This document shows positions 54,843 to 64,000 of a stretch of 64,000 bases of DNA, in pieces. The stretch is from Streptomyces pristinaespiralis (GTDB taxonomy: Bacteria > Actinomycetota > Actinomycetes > Streptomycetales > Streptomycetaceae), in contig NZ_CP011340.1 in assembly GCF_001278075.1 (NCBI RefSeq), positions 6,445,501 to 6,509,500 of the forward strand. Reading direction: 5' to 3'. The notes under the pieces are model-generated. The model had not been told where the DNA came from. It worked only from the letters and a program-made list of their open reading frames with translations, and ran no database searches. How positions within the stretch are numbered: the first letter of the stretch is position 1; every line of letters starts with the position of its first letter. Made by a program: the position numbers and the translations under genes.

Positions 54843-55873
54843 CCGGACGCAACCTCCGGCTGCGACGGCTGCGCAGAACCACACGCACGCCGTCGGGCCG
54901 GAAGCGCGGAGCCCAGCCCAAGGTCGTCGCCCTCGGCGGCGGGATGGGGCTGTCCGCCTCCCTCACGGCCCTGCGCCGTATCACCGGCGACCTCACCGCG
55001 GTCGTCACCGTCGCCGACGACGGCGGTTCCAGCGGCCGGCTCCGTGAGGAGCTCGGCGTGCTGCCGCCCGGCGACCTGCGTAAGGCCCTGGCGGCGCTGT
55101 GCGGCGACGACGACTGGGGCCAGACCTGGGCGCGGGTCATCCAGCACCGTTTCCAGTCGCAGGGCGAACTGCACGAGCACGCGGTCGGCAATCTGCTGAT
55201 CGTGGCGCTGTGGGAGCAGTTCGGTGACCATGTCCAGGCGCTGGACCTGGTCGGCAAGCTGCTCGGCGCGCACGGGCGGGTGCTGCCCATGTCGGCCGTG
55301 CCGCTCGAGCTCCAGGCGCTGGTGCGCGGGCACGACCCGAGCCGCCCGGACGAGGTGGACACCGTGCGCGGCCAGGCGACCGTGGCGCTCACGCCCGGTG
55401 AGGTGCAGTCCGTGCATCTCGTGCCGAACGACCCGCCGGCCGTCCCGGAGGCCGTGGCGGCCGTGCTGGACGCCGACTGGGTCGTCCTCGGCCCCGGCTC
55501 CTGGTTCTCCTCGGTCATCCCGCACCTTCTCGTGCCCGAGCTGCTCGACGCACTGGTCCAGACGAAGGCCCGCAGGGTGCTCTCGCTGAATCTCGCGCCC
55601 CAGCCCGGAGAAACTGAGGGCTTCTCCCCGCAGCGTCATTTGGAGGTTTTGGGACGACACGCGCCTAAACTCGCCCTGGACGTGGTGCTGGCCGACGAGG
55701 CCGCAGTGCCCGACCGCGAGTCCCTCGTCGACGCCGCCAAGCGGCTGGGCGCCGCGGTCGAGCTGGCTCCGGTGGCCTCTCCCGACGGACTTCCGAAGCA
55801 CGACCCGGAGCTGTTGGCCGCCGCGTACGACCGTATTTTTCGGATGCATGGAAGGATCGGCCCATGGCGATGA
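54839..55873 (+). CDS. Gluconeogenesis factor YvcK family protein
   Basis: A 344-residue protein of the YvcK/CofD-like 2-phospho-L-lactate transferase fold. Conserved [37 protein letters not shown] and [11 protein letters not shown] are present, and the end has [18 protein letters not shown]. YvcK homologues affect carbon flux and cell-wall growth in Bacillus and mycobacteria. GTG 54839 overlaps the rapZ stop. Its last 10 bases overlap the whiA start, and a likely second promoter of whiA lies inside its 3' part. Confidence 0.92.
   Translation: MTGRNLRLRRLRRTTRTPSGRKRGAQPKVVALGGGMGLSASLTALRRITGDLTAVVTVADDGGSSGRLREELGVLPPGDLRKALAALCGDDDWGQTWARVIQHRFQSQGELHEHAVGNLLIVALWEQFGDHVQALDLVGKLLGAHGRVLPMSAVPLELQALVRGHDPSRPDEVDTVRGQATVALTPGEVQSVHLVPNDPPAVPEAVAAVLDADWVVLGPGSWFSSVIPHLLVPELLDALVQTKARRVLSLNLAPQPGETEGFSPQRHLEVLGRHAPKLALDVVLADEAAVPDRESLVDAAKRLGAAVELAPVASPDGLPKHDPELLAAAYDRIFRMHGRIGPWR
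55656..55671 (+). promoter_or_regulatory. Candidate internal whiA promoter with WhiA box
   Basis: GACAC (55656-55660) lies 5 bases upstream of TAAACT (55666-55671), a possible -10. GACAC is the known WhiA recognition core, and whiA of S. coelicolor has an autoregulated promoter inside the upstream gene. The position, about 200 bases before whiA, agrees with that. Confidence 0.5.
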
Positions 55874-56853
55874 CGGCAGCGGTGAAGGACGAGATCTCCC
55901 GGCTCCCCGTCACCCGGACCTGCTGCAGAAAAGCGGAGGTCTCGGCCATCCTGCGGTTCGCGGGCGGTCTGCACCTGGTGAGCGGCCGCATCGTGATCGA
56001 GGCGGAGCTGGACACCGGCATCGCCGCGCGCCGGCTCAAACGGGACATCCTGGAGATCTTCGGCCACAGCTCGGAGCTGATGGTCATGGCTCCCGGCGGT
56101 CTGCGCCGCGGCTCCCGATTCGTCGTACGGGTGGTGGCGGGCGGTGACCAGCTGGCGCGCCAGACGGGTCTGGTCGACGGCCGGGGCCGCCCGATCAGGG
56201 GCCTGCCGCCCCAGGTGGTCTCGGGTGCGACGTGCGACGCGGAAGCCGCCTGGCGGGGCGCCTTCCTGGCGCACGGTTCGCTGACCGAGCCCGGCCGGTC
56301 GTCCTCCCTCGAGGTCACCTGCCCGGGGCCGGAGGCGGCCCTCGCGCTGGTGGGCGCCGCCCGCCGGCTCTCGATCGCCGCCAAGGCGCGCGAGGTGCGG
56401 GGCGTGGACCGCGTGGTCGTCCGTGACGGTGATGCGATCGGCGCGCTGTTGACGCGGCTCGGGGCGCACGAGTCGGTGCTGGCGTGGGAGGAGCGGCGGA
56501 TGCGGCGCGAGGTGCGCGCCACCGCCAACCGCCTCGCCAATTTCGACGACGCCAACCTGCGCCGCTCCGCCCGTGCCGCCGTGGCGGCGGGCGCCCGGGT
56601 GCAGCGCGCGCTGGAGATCCTCGGCGAGGAGGTGCCCGAGCATCTCGCGGCCGCGGGCCGGCTGCGCATGGAGCACAAGCAGGCCTCGCTGGAGGAGCTG
56701 GGTGCGCTCGCCGACCCGCCGCTGACCAAGGACGCGGTCGCGGGCCGGATCCGCCGGCTGCTGGCGATGGCGGACAAGCGCGCCCAGGACCTCGGTATCC
56801 CCGGCACGGAGTCGAATCTGACGGAGGAGATGGCCGACGGTCTGGTGGGCTGA
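55864..56853 (+). CDS. whiA: Sporulation regulator WhiA
   Basis: A 329-residue DNA-binding protein that, with WhiB, switches aerial hyphae from growth to septation. The N-terminal degenerate LAGLIDADG homing-endonuclease domain has [19 protein letters not shown] and [17 protein letters not shown] (about residues 20-200). The C-terminal helix-turn-helix runs through [27 protein letters not shown]. Lengths and blocks are normal. It follows yvcK with a 10-base overlap, the order conserved in most actinobacteria. GGAAGGA precedes ATG 55864. Confidence 0.97.
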   Translation: MAMTAAVKDEISRLPVTRTCCRKAEVSAILRFAGGLHLVSGRIVIEAELDTGIAARRLKRDILEIFGHSSELMVMAPGGLRRGSRFVVRVVAGGDQLARQTGLVDGRGRPIRGLPPQVVSGATCDAEAAWRGAFLAHGSLTEPGRSSSLEVTCPGPEAALALVGAARRLSIAAKAREVRGVDRVVVRDGDAIGALLTRLGAHESVLAWEERRMRREVRATANRLANFDDANLRRSARAAVAAGARVQRALEILGEEVPEHLAAAGRLRMEHKQASLEELGALADPPLTKDAVAGRIRRLLAMADKRAQDLGIPGTESNLTEEMADGLVG

Positions 56854-56881
56854 CGCTCCTGGCATGTAGCTCGACAGCTTT

Positions 56882-56911
56882 ACTGCCGACGCCTTTCGAG
56901 GCGTCGGCAGT
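56882..56911 (+). terminator. UUCG-capped terminator of the uvrC-whiA operon
   Basis: A 13-bp perfect stem (ACTGCCGACGCCT with AGGCGTCGGCAGT) is closed by TTCG, a very stable tetraloop, 29 bases after whiA. GTCGTTT follows. Confidence 0.92.
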
Positions 56912-57040
56912 GTCGTTTCCAAGCCCGCGTGGGCCGGTGCGGCCCTATTGACATGATCATGGGGAGTCATGAGCCTGTCGCATGCCCGTCATCACGGCGG
57001 ACACGAGCACTTTCCCGGCAGACAACAGCAAGGGGGGCTT

Positions 57041-59989
57041 ATGAGACGCAGAGCGAGATCGATCCTCGCCGCTGCCGCACTCCTGGCCGCAGGAGTGTCG
57101 GCAGCGCCGATCGCGCAGGCCGACTCCGGGGGCGGGAACGGCGATGAACTCGCCGTATGGCACGCGGAAGTGAGCAAGGAGCAGGTGCCGCTGATCCTCG
57201 CGGCGGGTACCGACGGTCACGAGCTGGGCGAGCAGATCCCCGACAAGGGCACCGCCACCATCGAGCTCCACCTCACCGAGCGGCAGGCCGGCGAACTGCG
57301 GGAGCAGGGCGTCGACATCACCGAGCACGCCCTCTCCGACAAGGCGGTAAAGCGCCTCGCCGCCGCAGGCGACGGTGTCTTCCGGCCGTACGGCGGCGAA
57401 GGCGGCCTCAAGGACGAGATCCTCGACACCGCCAGGGCCCATCCGGCCCTCACCAAGGTCGTGAGCATCGGCCGGACCGTCAAGGGCCAGGACATCCTCG
57501 CCCTCAAGGTCTCCAAGGGCGCGGACAGGTACCGCGACGGCTCCAAGCCCGCCACCCTCTACATGTCCAACCAGCACGCCCGCGAGTGGATCACCCCGGA
57601 GATGACCCGGCGGCTGATGCACCACTACCTCGACGGCTACGGCGAGGACCCGCGGATCACGAAGATCATCGACTCCACGGAGCTGTGGTTCGTCCTGTCC
57701 GCCAACCCCGACGGCTACGACCACACCTTCACCGGGACCGAAGAGCGCCAGTGGCGCAAGAACCTCCGCGACAACAACGGCGACGGGAAGATCACGGCGG
57801 GCGACGGCGTCGACCTCAACCGCAACTTCGCCTACAAGTGGGGTTACGACAACGAGGGGTCCTCGCCCGACCCGTTCGACGAGACCTACCGCGGCACCGG
57901 CCCCGGATCCGAGCCCGAGACCAAGGCGATCGACCGCTTCCAGAAGCGCATCGGCTTCCAGTACGGCATCAACTACCACTCCGCCGCCCAGCTGCTGCTG
58001 TACGGAGTCGGCTGGCAGGTCGCCACCCCGACCCCCGACGACGTCCTCTACAAGGCCCTCGCGGGCACACCGGGCAACTCCGCGATCCCCGGCTACCGGC
58101 CCCAGCTCTCCTCCGAGCTCTACACGACCAACGGGGAGGCCGACGGTCACGCGGCCAACGTCAACGGGATGATGATGTACACCCCGGAGATGTCGACCTG
58201 CGCCACCGCATCGCGCGTCGACCCCGACGACGAGTGGAACGCCGCCGACTGCGCGTCCATCTTCACGTTCCCCGACGACGAGGAACTGATCCAGCAGGAG
58301 TTCGCCAAGAACATCCCGTTCGCGCTCTCCGTCGCGCAGACCGCGGCCCACCCCGACCAGCCGTCCTCCGCGCTGGGCCTCACGGCCGCGGACTTCACCC
58401 CCGACGCCTTCGCCACCTCCTACGCGCGCGGCGCGGACCAGGAGGTCTCTGTCACGGCACGCAGGTCGCTGCGCGACAAGGAGCTCAACTACCGCATCAA
58501 CGGCGGCCGTACGCACGACGAGGAGCTGCACCCCTGGAAGGGCGGCGAGCGTTTCGGCGGCGAGGACAACCTCCACTTCGACGAGTACCGCGCCGAGGTC
58601 GAGGGAGCCGGACCCGGCGACCGCGTCGAGGTGTGGTTCACCGGCAGGACCAGGAGCGGCAAGCGCGCCGCCAGCGAGCCCTTCACCTACACCGTCGCGG
58701 AACGGCCGCGCGGTGACACGCTGGTGATCGCGGAAGAGGGCGGCACGGCCGCCGCCGCGCACACCGCCGCCTACACCCGTGCCCTCGCCGCCAACGGCCA
58801 CCGCAGCGCGGTCTGGGACGTCGCGACGCACGGCGCCCCGCACCCGCTCGCGGTGCTCGGCCACTTCAGGACCGTCGTCTGGTACTCGGGTGCGGCAGAG
58901 CCGTCCTGGGCCACCACTCAGGCCGTGCGTGCCTACCTCAACGAGGGCGGCAAGCTCGTCTCCATGGGAGAGCACGCCGGCGGCGACGCCGACCTCGGCG
59001 GGGCGCTGAGCGACGACTTCTCGCAGTACTACCTCGGGGCCTCCGGCCGGGCCTCGCTCGCCGGCGTGACCGGCTTCCTCGGCACGGGACGCCTCACCGG
59101 TGCCTCCGGCACCCTCGGCGGCGCCCCGGGCAACCCGCTGGACGCCGCGGGCGCCTACACGATCACCTCGGACACTCTTCCGCCGGACGAGTTCCCGCAG
59201 TTCGACAGCGCCGCCGCGGGCGACTACCCGGGCGCCCGGATGCCGTTCTCGCCGTACGGCGGCGAGTGGTACGCGGCGGTCACCCACCGCAACTCCTCGT
59301 GGGCGCGGCTGTCCCGCACCATCGACCTGACCGGGACGGCGGCCGCCGACGGGCCCGCCCTGAACATGCGGCTGAGCTTCGACACGGAGCCCGGCTACGA
59401 CAACGCCGTCGTGGAGGTCCACACCGTCGGCCAGGACGACTGGACGACGCTCCCCGACGCCGGCGGCGGCACCTCCACAGAGGTCCCGGCCCAGTGCGAC
59501 GGCGGCTTCTACATCGACCAGCACCCCTTCCTGCGGCACTACCTCACGCTCGGCGAGGACGCGTGCACGGCGAGCGGCACGACCGGCACGTGGAACTCCT
59601 TCACCGGGGCGTCCGACGGCTGGCGTGCGGCCTCCTTCGACCTGAGCGCCTACGCGGGCAAGCGGATCGAGGTCTCCGTCTCCTATGTCACCGACCCGAG
59701 CGAGGGCGGCCGGGGTGTCTTCGTCGACGACACCCGGCTCGTATCCGGCGGCGTGGAGCAGCCCCTCGAAGGTTTCGAGGCATCGCTGGAGCCCTGGGCG
59801 CCCGCCGGGCCCCCGGAGGGCAGTCCCGCCCTGCGCGGGAACTGGGAGCGCAGCCAGGACCTGTATCCGTCGGCGTCGGCGGTGAGCACGCGCGACAGCG
59901 TGCTGATCGGTTTCGGCCTCGAGCACGTGCCAACGGCGTTGGACAGGGAGCGGATCGTCGCCGCCGCGCTCCGGGCGCTGCGGCGCTGA
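57041..59989 (+). CDS. Secreted M14 zinc carboxypeptidase with C-terminal accessory domains
   Basis: A 982-residue secreted metallopeptidase. The signal peptide is MRRRARSILAAAALLAAGVS up to IAQADSG. A propeptide-like region is followed by the peptidase domain. Its zinc ligands are SNQHAREWITPE (His and Glu, about residues 178-184) and the later His in INYHSAAQ. Arg DLNRNFAYKWGY and Glu PEMSTC complete the site. The last 500 residues hold further beta domains, including an immune-inhibitor-A-like part (YAGKRIEVSVSYVTDPS). AGGGGGGC lies before ATG 57041. The upstream ATG at 56969 lacks one. Confidence 0.93.
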   Translation: MRRRARSILAAAALLAAGVSAAPIAQADSGGGNGDELAVWHAEVSKEQVPLILAAGTDGHELGEQIPDKGTATIELHLTERQAGELREQGVDITEHALSDKAVKRLAAAGDGVFRPYGGEGGLKDEILDTARAHPALTKVVSIGRTVKGQDILALKVSKGADRYRDGSKPATLYMSNQHAREWITPEMTRRLMHHYLDGYGEDPRITKIIDSTELWFVLSANPDGYDHTFTGTEERQWRKNLRDNNGDGKITAGDGVDLNRNFAYKWGYDNEGSSPDPFDETYRGTGPGSEPETKAIDRFQKRIGFQYGINYHSAAQLLLYGVGWQVATPTPDDVLYKALAGTPGNSAIPGYRPQLSSELYTTNGEADGHAANVNGMMMYTPEMSTCATASRVDPDDEWNAADCASIFTFPDDEELIQQEFAKNIPFALSVAQTAAHPDQPSSALGLTAADFTPDAFATSYARGADQEVSVTARRSLRDKELNYRINGGRTHDEELHPWKGGERFGGEDNLHFDEYRAEVEGAGPGDRVEVWFTGRTRSGKRAASEPFTYTVAERPRGDTLVIAEEGGTAAAAHTAAYTRALAANGHRSAVWDVATHGAPHPLAVLGHFRTVVWYSGAAEPSWATTQAVRAYLNEGGKLVSMGEHAGGDADLGGALSDDFSQYYLGASGRASLAGVTGFLGTGRLTGASGTLGGAPGNPLDAAGAYTITSDTLPPDEFPQFDSAAAGDYPGARMPFSPYGGEWYAAVTHRNSSWARLSRTIDLTGTAAADGPALNMRLSFDTEPGYDNAVVEVHTVGQDDWTTLPDAGGGTSTEVPAQCDGGFYIDQHPFLRHYLTLGEDACTASGTTGTWNSFTGASDGWRAASFDLSAYAGKRIEVSVSYVTDPSEGGRGVFVDDTRLVSGGVEQPLEGFEASLEPWAPAGPPEGSPALRGNWERSQDLYPSASAVSTRDSVLIGFGLEHVPTALDRERIVAAALRALRR

Positions 59990-60136
59990 GACAGCCGTGA
60001 CCGGGCGCGGGGCGACGCTGAGAACGCCCCGCGATCCGGCCAGGGGCACGGTGGCCGAAATTCCTACTGGCGGGTACGGGCCACCGTGTCCCACGCAGGG
60101 CATCTCGATGTCACTACGGGGCCTTCAGGGGGGTAG

Positions 60137-61222
<1,086 letters not shown>

Positions 61223-61354
61223 TCAGCACGTCTGATCTGATCTGCACCTGATCTGCAACGAGAGCACAAAGATGTGAGCAACAGGGCTCGGGCAGCGCAA
61301 AGTGGCGCCGTTCGAGCCCTGTCGCGCGTGCAGCCCTCCGAGGAGCCGTAGAAC

Positions 61355-62566
61355 ATGAAGACCATCGACCAGTTGCTGGCCGACGGGGTCGCGGGCAAGC
61401 GGGTATTCGTCCGCGCCGACCTCAACGTGCCGCTCGACGGCACGACCATCACCGACGACGGCCGCATCCGGGCCGTGCAGCCGACCATCGCCAAGCTCGC
61501 GGAGGCCGGGGCGCGGGTCGTCGTCGCCTCGCACCTGGGCCGTCCCAAGGGCGCCCCGGACCCCGCCTTCTCGCTGGCCCCGGCCGCGGCCCGGCTCGGG
61601 GAGCTGCTCGGCACGCACGTGGAGTTCGCGACCGACACGGTCGGTGAGTCCGCCACCGCCACCGTCGCCGCCCTCCAGGACGGCCAGGTCGCCGTCCTGG
61701 AGAACCTCCGCTTCAACCCCGGCGAGACCTCCAAGGACGACGCCGAGCGCGGCGTCTTCGCGGACCGGCTCGCCTCCCTCGCCGATGTGTACGTCGGTGA
61801 CGGCTTCGGCGCCGTGCACCGCAAGCACGCCTCCGTGTTCGACCTCCCGGCCCGGCTGCCGCACGCCGCGGGTTTCCTGATCGACACCGAGGTCGGCGTC
61901 CTCAAGAAGCTCACCGAGGACGTCAGCCGGCCCTACGTCGTCGTGCTCGGCGGCGCCAAGGTCTCCGACAAGCTCGGAGTCATCGACCACCTGCTGGAGA
62001 AGGCCGACCGCATCCTCATCGGCGGCGGCATGGCGTACACCTTCCTCAAGGCCCAGGGCCACGAGGTCGGCATCTCGCTGCTCCAGGAGGACCAGGTCCC
62101 TGCCGTGCTCGAGTACCTCGAGCGCGCCGAGGCCAAGGGCGTGGAGTTCGTGCTTCCCGTCGACGTGCTGGTCGCGTCCGAGTTCCCGGACCTGAAGACC
62201 AAGGCGCCGGCCAACCCGGCCGTCGTCGCCGCGGACGCCATTCCCGCCGACCAGGAGGGTCTGGACATCGGTCCCGAGACCCGCAAGCTGTACGCCTCGA
62301 AGCTCGCCGACGCGGCCACCGTCTTCTGGAACGGCCCGATGGGCGTCTTCGAGCACCCCGACTACGCCGAGGGCACCAAGGCCGTTGCCCAGGCGCTCGT
62401 CGACTCCCCGGCCTTCTCCGTGGTCGGCGGCGGCGACTCCGCCGCGGCCGTGCGGATCCTGGGCTTCGACGAGAAGGCGTTCGGCCACATCTCGACCGGC
62501 GGCGGAGCGAGCCTCGAATATCTCGAGGGCAAGACGCTCCCCGGCCTTGCCGCACTGGAGGACTGA
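61355..62566 (+). CDS. pgk: Phosphoglycerate kinase
   Basis: A 403-residue enzyme that makes ATP from 1,3-bisphosphoglycerate. The N-terminal [14 protein letters not shown] and [12 protein letters not shown] bind substrate. The second domain has [23 protein letters not shown] and [11 protein letters not shown] for nucleotide binding. Length is normal. It begins 132 bases after gap. That gap has three close copies of CTGATCTG (61228-61255) but no clear terminator, so co-transcription is possible. GAGGAG precedes ATG 61355. Confidence 0.97.
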   Translation: MKTIDQLLADGVAGKRVFVRADLNVPLDGTTITDDGRIRAVQPTIAKLAEAGARVVVASHLGRPKGAPDPAFSLAPAAARLGELLGTHVEFATDTVGESATATVAALQDGQVAVLENLRFNPGETSKDDAERGVFADRLASLADVYVGDGFGAVHRKHASVFDLPARLPHAAGFLIDTEVGVLKKLTEDVSRPYVVVLGGAKVSDKLGVIDHLLEKADRILIGGGMAYTFLKAQGHEVGISLLQEDQVPAVLEYLERAEAKGVEFVLPVDVLVASEFPDLKTKAPANPAVVAADAIPADQEGLDIGPETRKLYASKLADAATVFWNGPMGVFEHPDYAEGTKAVAQALVDSPAFSVVGGGDSAAAVRILGFDEKAFGHISTGGGASLEYLEGKTLPGLAALED

Positions 62567-62572
62567 CCCCGC

Positions 62573-63361
62573 ATGACTGCTACTGACCAGGGCCGTATCC
62601 CGCTGATGGCGGGCAACTGGAAGATGAACCTCAACCACCTCGAGGCCATCGCGCACGTCCAGAAGCTCGCCTTCGCACTGGCCGACAAGGACTACGACGC
62701 CGTAGAGGTCGCCGTCCTGCCGCCCTTCACCGACCTTCGGTCCGTCCAGACCCTGGTCGACGGCGACAAGCTGAAGATCAAGTACGGCGCCCAGGACATC
62801 TCGGCGCACGACTCCGGTGCCTACACTGGTGAGATCTCCGGCCCGATGCTGGCCAAGCTGAAGTGCACCTTCGTCGCGGTGGGCCACTCCGAGCGCCGCC
62901 AGTACCACGCGGAGAGCGACGAGATCTGCAACGCAAAGGTGAAGGCGGCCTTCAAGCACGGCCTGACCCCGATCCTGTGCGTCGGTGAGGGCCTGGACGT
63001 CCGCAAGGCCGGCAACCAGGTCGAGTACACGCTCGCCCAGCTCGACGGCGGTCTGAAGGACGTCCCGGCCGAGCAGGCCGAGACCATCGTGATCGCTTAC
63101 GAGCCGGTGTGGGCCATCGGCACCGGCGAGGTCGCCACCCCCGAGGACGCGCAGGAGGTCTGCGGTGCCGTCCGTGGCCGTCTCGCGGAGCTGTACTCCC
63201 AGGAGCTGGCCGACAAGGTCCGGATCCAGTACGGCGGCTCGGTGAAGTCGGGCAACGTCGCGGCGATCATGGCCCAGCCCGACGTGGACGGCGCCCTGGT
63301 CGGCGGGGCGGCGCTGGACGCGGACGAGTTCGTCAAGATCGTCCGGTTCCGCGACCAGTGA
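62573..63361 (+). CDS. tpiA: Triosephosphate isomerase
   Basis: A 262-residue TIM-barrel enzyme. [12 protein letters not shown] has the Asn and Lys of the active site, VGHSERRQ the catalytic His and [17 protein letters not shown] the catalytic Glu (about residue 179). YGGSVKSGN is the phosphate loop. It starts 6 bases after pgk, so it is in the same operon. No separate ribosome binding site is strong, and the pair is likely coupled. The last residues are normal. Confidence 0.97.
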   Translation: MTATDQGRIPLMAGNWKMNLNHLEAIAHVQKLAFALADKDYDAVEVAVLPPFTDLRSVQTLVDGDKLKIKYGAQDISAHDSGAYTGEISGPMLAKLKCTFVAVGHSERRQYHAESDEICNAKVKAAFKHGLTPILCVGEGLDVRKAGNQVEYTLAQLDGGLKDVPAEQAETIVIAYEPVWAIGTGEVATPEDAQEVCGAVRGRLAELYSQELADKVRIQYGGSVKSGNVAAIMAQPDVDGALVGGAALDADEFVKIVRFRDQ

Positions 63362-63478
63362 GTATGCGGTAGCGCCGATCCGGCGTACCCTTGCGGGGGC
63401 CTGCGGCTCACACAACGAGCCCGGGCCCCCGTCGTCCGTATTGAGTCCAAGAGAATTGCCAGGAAGTAGGGTCCAGCC

Positions 63479-63715
63479 GTGGTTATGGGATTCTCGATCG
63501 CCCTGATCATTTTCAGCGGGCTGCTGATGTTGCTCGTGCTGATGCACAAGGGGAAGGGCGGCGGTCTTTCCGACATGTTCGGTGGCGGAATGCAGTCCTC
63601 TGTCGGCGGCTCCTCCGTGGCCGAGCGGAACCTCGACCGCATCACCGTCGTTGTCGGTCTGCTGTGGTTCGCGTGCATTGTCGTACTTGGTCTGCTGATG
63701 AAGCTGGACAGCTGA
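63479..63715 (+). CDS. secG: Preprotein translocase subunit SecG
   Basis: A 78-residue membrane protein with two helices: GFSIALIIFSGLLMLLVLMH and the C-terminal TVVVGLLWFACIVVLGLLMK. The cytoplasmic loop has the SecG signature GKGGGLSDMFGGGMQSSVGG and VAERNLDR. It stabilises the SecYEG channel. GTG 63479 or the Met two codons later may be the start. TAGGGT lies 6 bases before GTG and AGGAAG is also nearby. A GC-rich weak hairpin lies between tpiA and secG. Confidence 0.95.
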   Translation: MVMGFSIALIIFSGLLMLLVLMHKGKGGGLSDMFGGGMQSSVGGSSVAERNLDRITVVVGLLWFACIVVLGLLMKLDS

Positions 63716-63758
63716 CCCACCGATTCCGCGTCCCGAGCTGGGGTGTAACTCCAATCAC

Positions 63759-63786
63759 TGGACGAGCGTTGGGCCTTACGTAGACT
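63759..63786 (+). promoter_or_regulatory. Promoter candidate of the RbpA-family gene
   Basis: TGGACG (63759-63764) and TAGACT (63781-63786) are 16 bases apart and fit HrdB-type elements. TAGACT is a close -10. The gene start is 64 bases further on. Confidence 0.5.
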
Positions 63787-63850
63787 GGGGCACTCGCGGC
63801 GCAGCCGCTGTGAGACGCTGTGCAGCACCATCACGCAGGGAGTTACGACC

Positions 63851-64000
63851 GTGGCAAGTGGCAACGCGATCCGGGGAAGCCGGGTCGGAGCGGGGCCGAT
63901 GGGCGAGGCAGAGCGAGGCGAGTCCGCGCCGCGCCTCCGCATCTCCTTCTGGTGCTCGAACGGGCACGAGACGCAGCCGAGCTTCGCCAGTGACGCACAG
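63851..64000 (+). CDS. RNA polymerase-binding protein, RbpA family (3' end outside window)
   Basis: The first 50 codons of a protein that binds RNA polymerase and the housekeeping sigma factor to aid transcription start. GTG 63851 has GGAG upstream. The N-terminus VASGNAIRGSRVGAGPMGEA and the SFWCSNGHETQPSFAS segment (a zinc-ligand Cys and a His) fit the second RbpA-type protein of Streptomyces (RbpB-like), which differs from the canonical SCO1421-type RbpA. I therefore give no symbol. The rest lies beyond the window. Confidence 0.85.
   Translation, partial: MASGNAIRGSRVGAGPMGEAERGESAPRLRISFWCSNGHETQPSFASDAQ

Noticed and set aside
56948..56980. TTGACA at 56948 as the carboxypeptidase -35
   Set aside because: No -10 lies at a suitable distance. 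The nearby CATGATCATG is just a palindrome.
56957..60103. A 1048-codon minus-strand frame over the carboxypeptidase
   Set aside because: The M14 gene on the plus strand has all catalytic residues. The reverse frame is Gly/Arg/Val-rich without motifs.

Overview
This window is high-GC actinobacterial chromosome, almost certainly Streptomyces. The evidence is a whiA gene behind uvrC-rapZ-yvcK, a long chaplin with an LAXTG sorting signal, an RbpA-family RNA polymerase-binding protein, a mycothiol-dependent-type isomerase, and gap-pgk-tpiA-secG in one line. From memory, without a search, the order from polA to secG matches the core region of S. coelicolor. The window has no phage, transposase, CRISPR array, rRNA or tRNA gene that I can recognise. 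It is core chromosome with small accessory insertions.

Layout. 1-11 kb: the end of polA, a DUF4184 membrane protein, a secreted lytic transglycosylase, a small membrane peptide with a DUF3068/PorA-like protein, the helicase hrpB, a methyltransferase, rpsA and a secreted beta-helix protein. 11.5-16 kb: a PAC2 protein, coaE, a TPR protein, DUF6343, DoxX and a slipin. 16-21 kb: a 43-bp tandem repeat, then an SNF2 helicase overlapping a SWIM zinc-finger gene, and DUF3574. 21-29 kb: an amidohydrolase, a chaplin, DUF2293, a 2-hydroxyacid dehydrogenase, a secreted cupin with a uridine-kinase-like protein, and a PfkB kinase overlapping psuG. 29-34.5 kb: a tight metallophosphoesterase-MFS-propeller operon and a second MFS gene. 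34.6-44.4 kb: a methylguanine methyltransferase, a glycerophosphodiesterase, an MHYT sensor, uvrB, terD, a TerD fusion and terC. 44.5-51.7 kb: a hydrolase, an MBL-fold protein, a mycothiol-type isomerase, uvrA, a Rieske lipoprotein and an XRE regulator. 51.9-64 kb: uvrC-rapZ-yvcK-whiA, a secreted M14 carboxypeptidase, gap, pgk, tpiA, secG and the start of an RbpA-family gene.

DNA repair is the main theme. uvrA, uvrB, uvrC, the end of polA and a suicide methyltransferase all lie here. uvrB, uvrC and the methyltransferase each carry the same two-part promoter (TGTCNNTG, 8 bp, TANNNT) six or seven bases before the start codon. This fits the RecA-independent (RecA-NDp/PafBC) DNA-damage promoter of actinobacteria and predicts leaderless, damage-induced mRNAs. 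The SNF2-SWIM operon has a weaker version.

A second theme is tellurite/metal stress. terD and a TerD-domain fusion are followed by terC. The terC leader contains the GGGGAGTA signature of the yybP-ykoY manganese riboswitch and an 8-base segment exactly complementary to the terC ribosome binding site. The non-coding DNA between the TerD fusion and terC is about 1.2 kb of imperfect GC-rich repeats, and unrelated tandem repeats occur at 16.1 and 45.3 kb.
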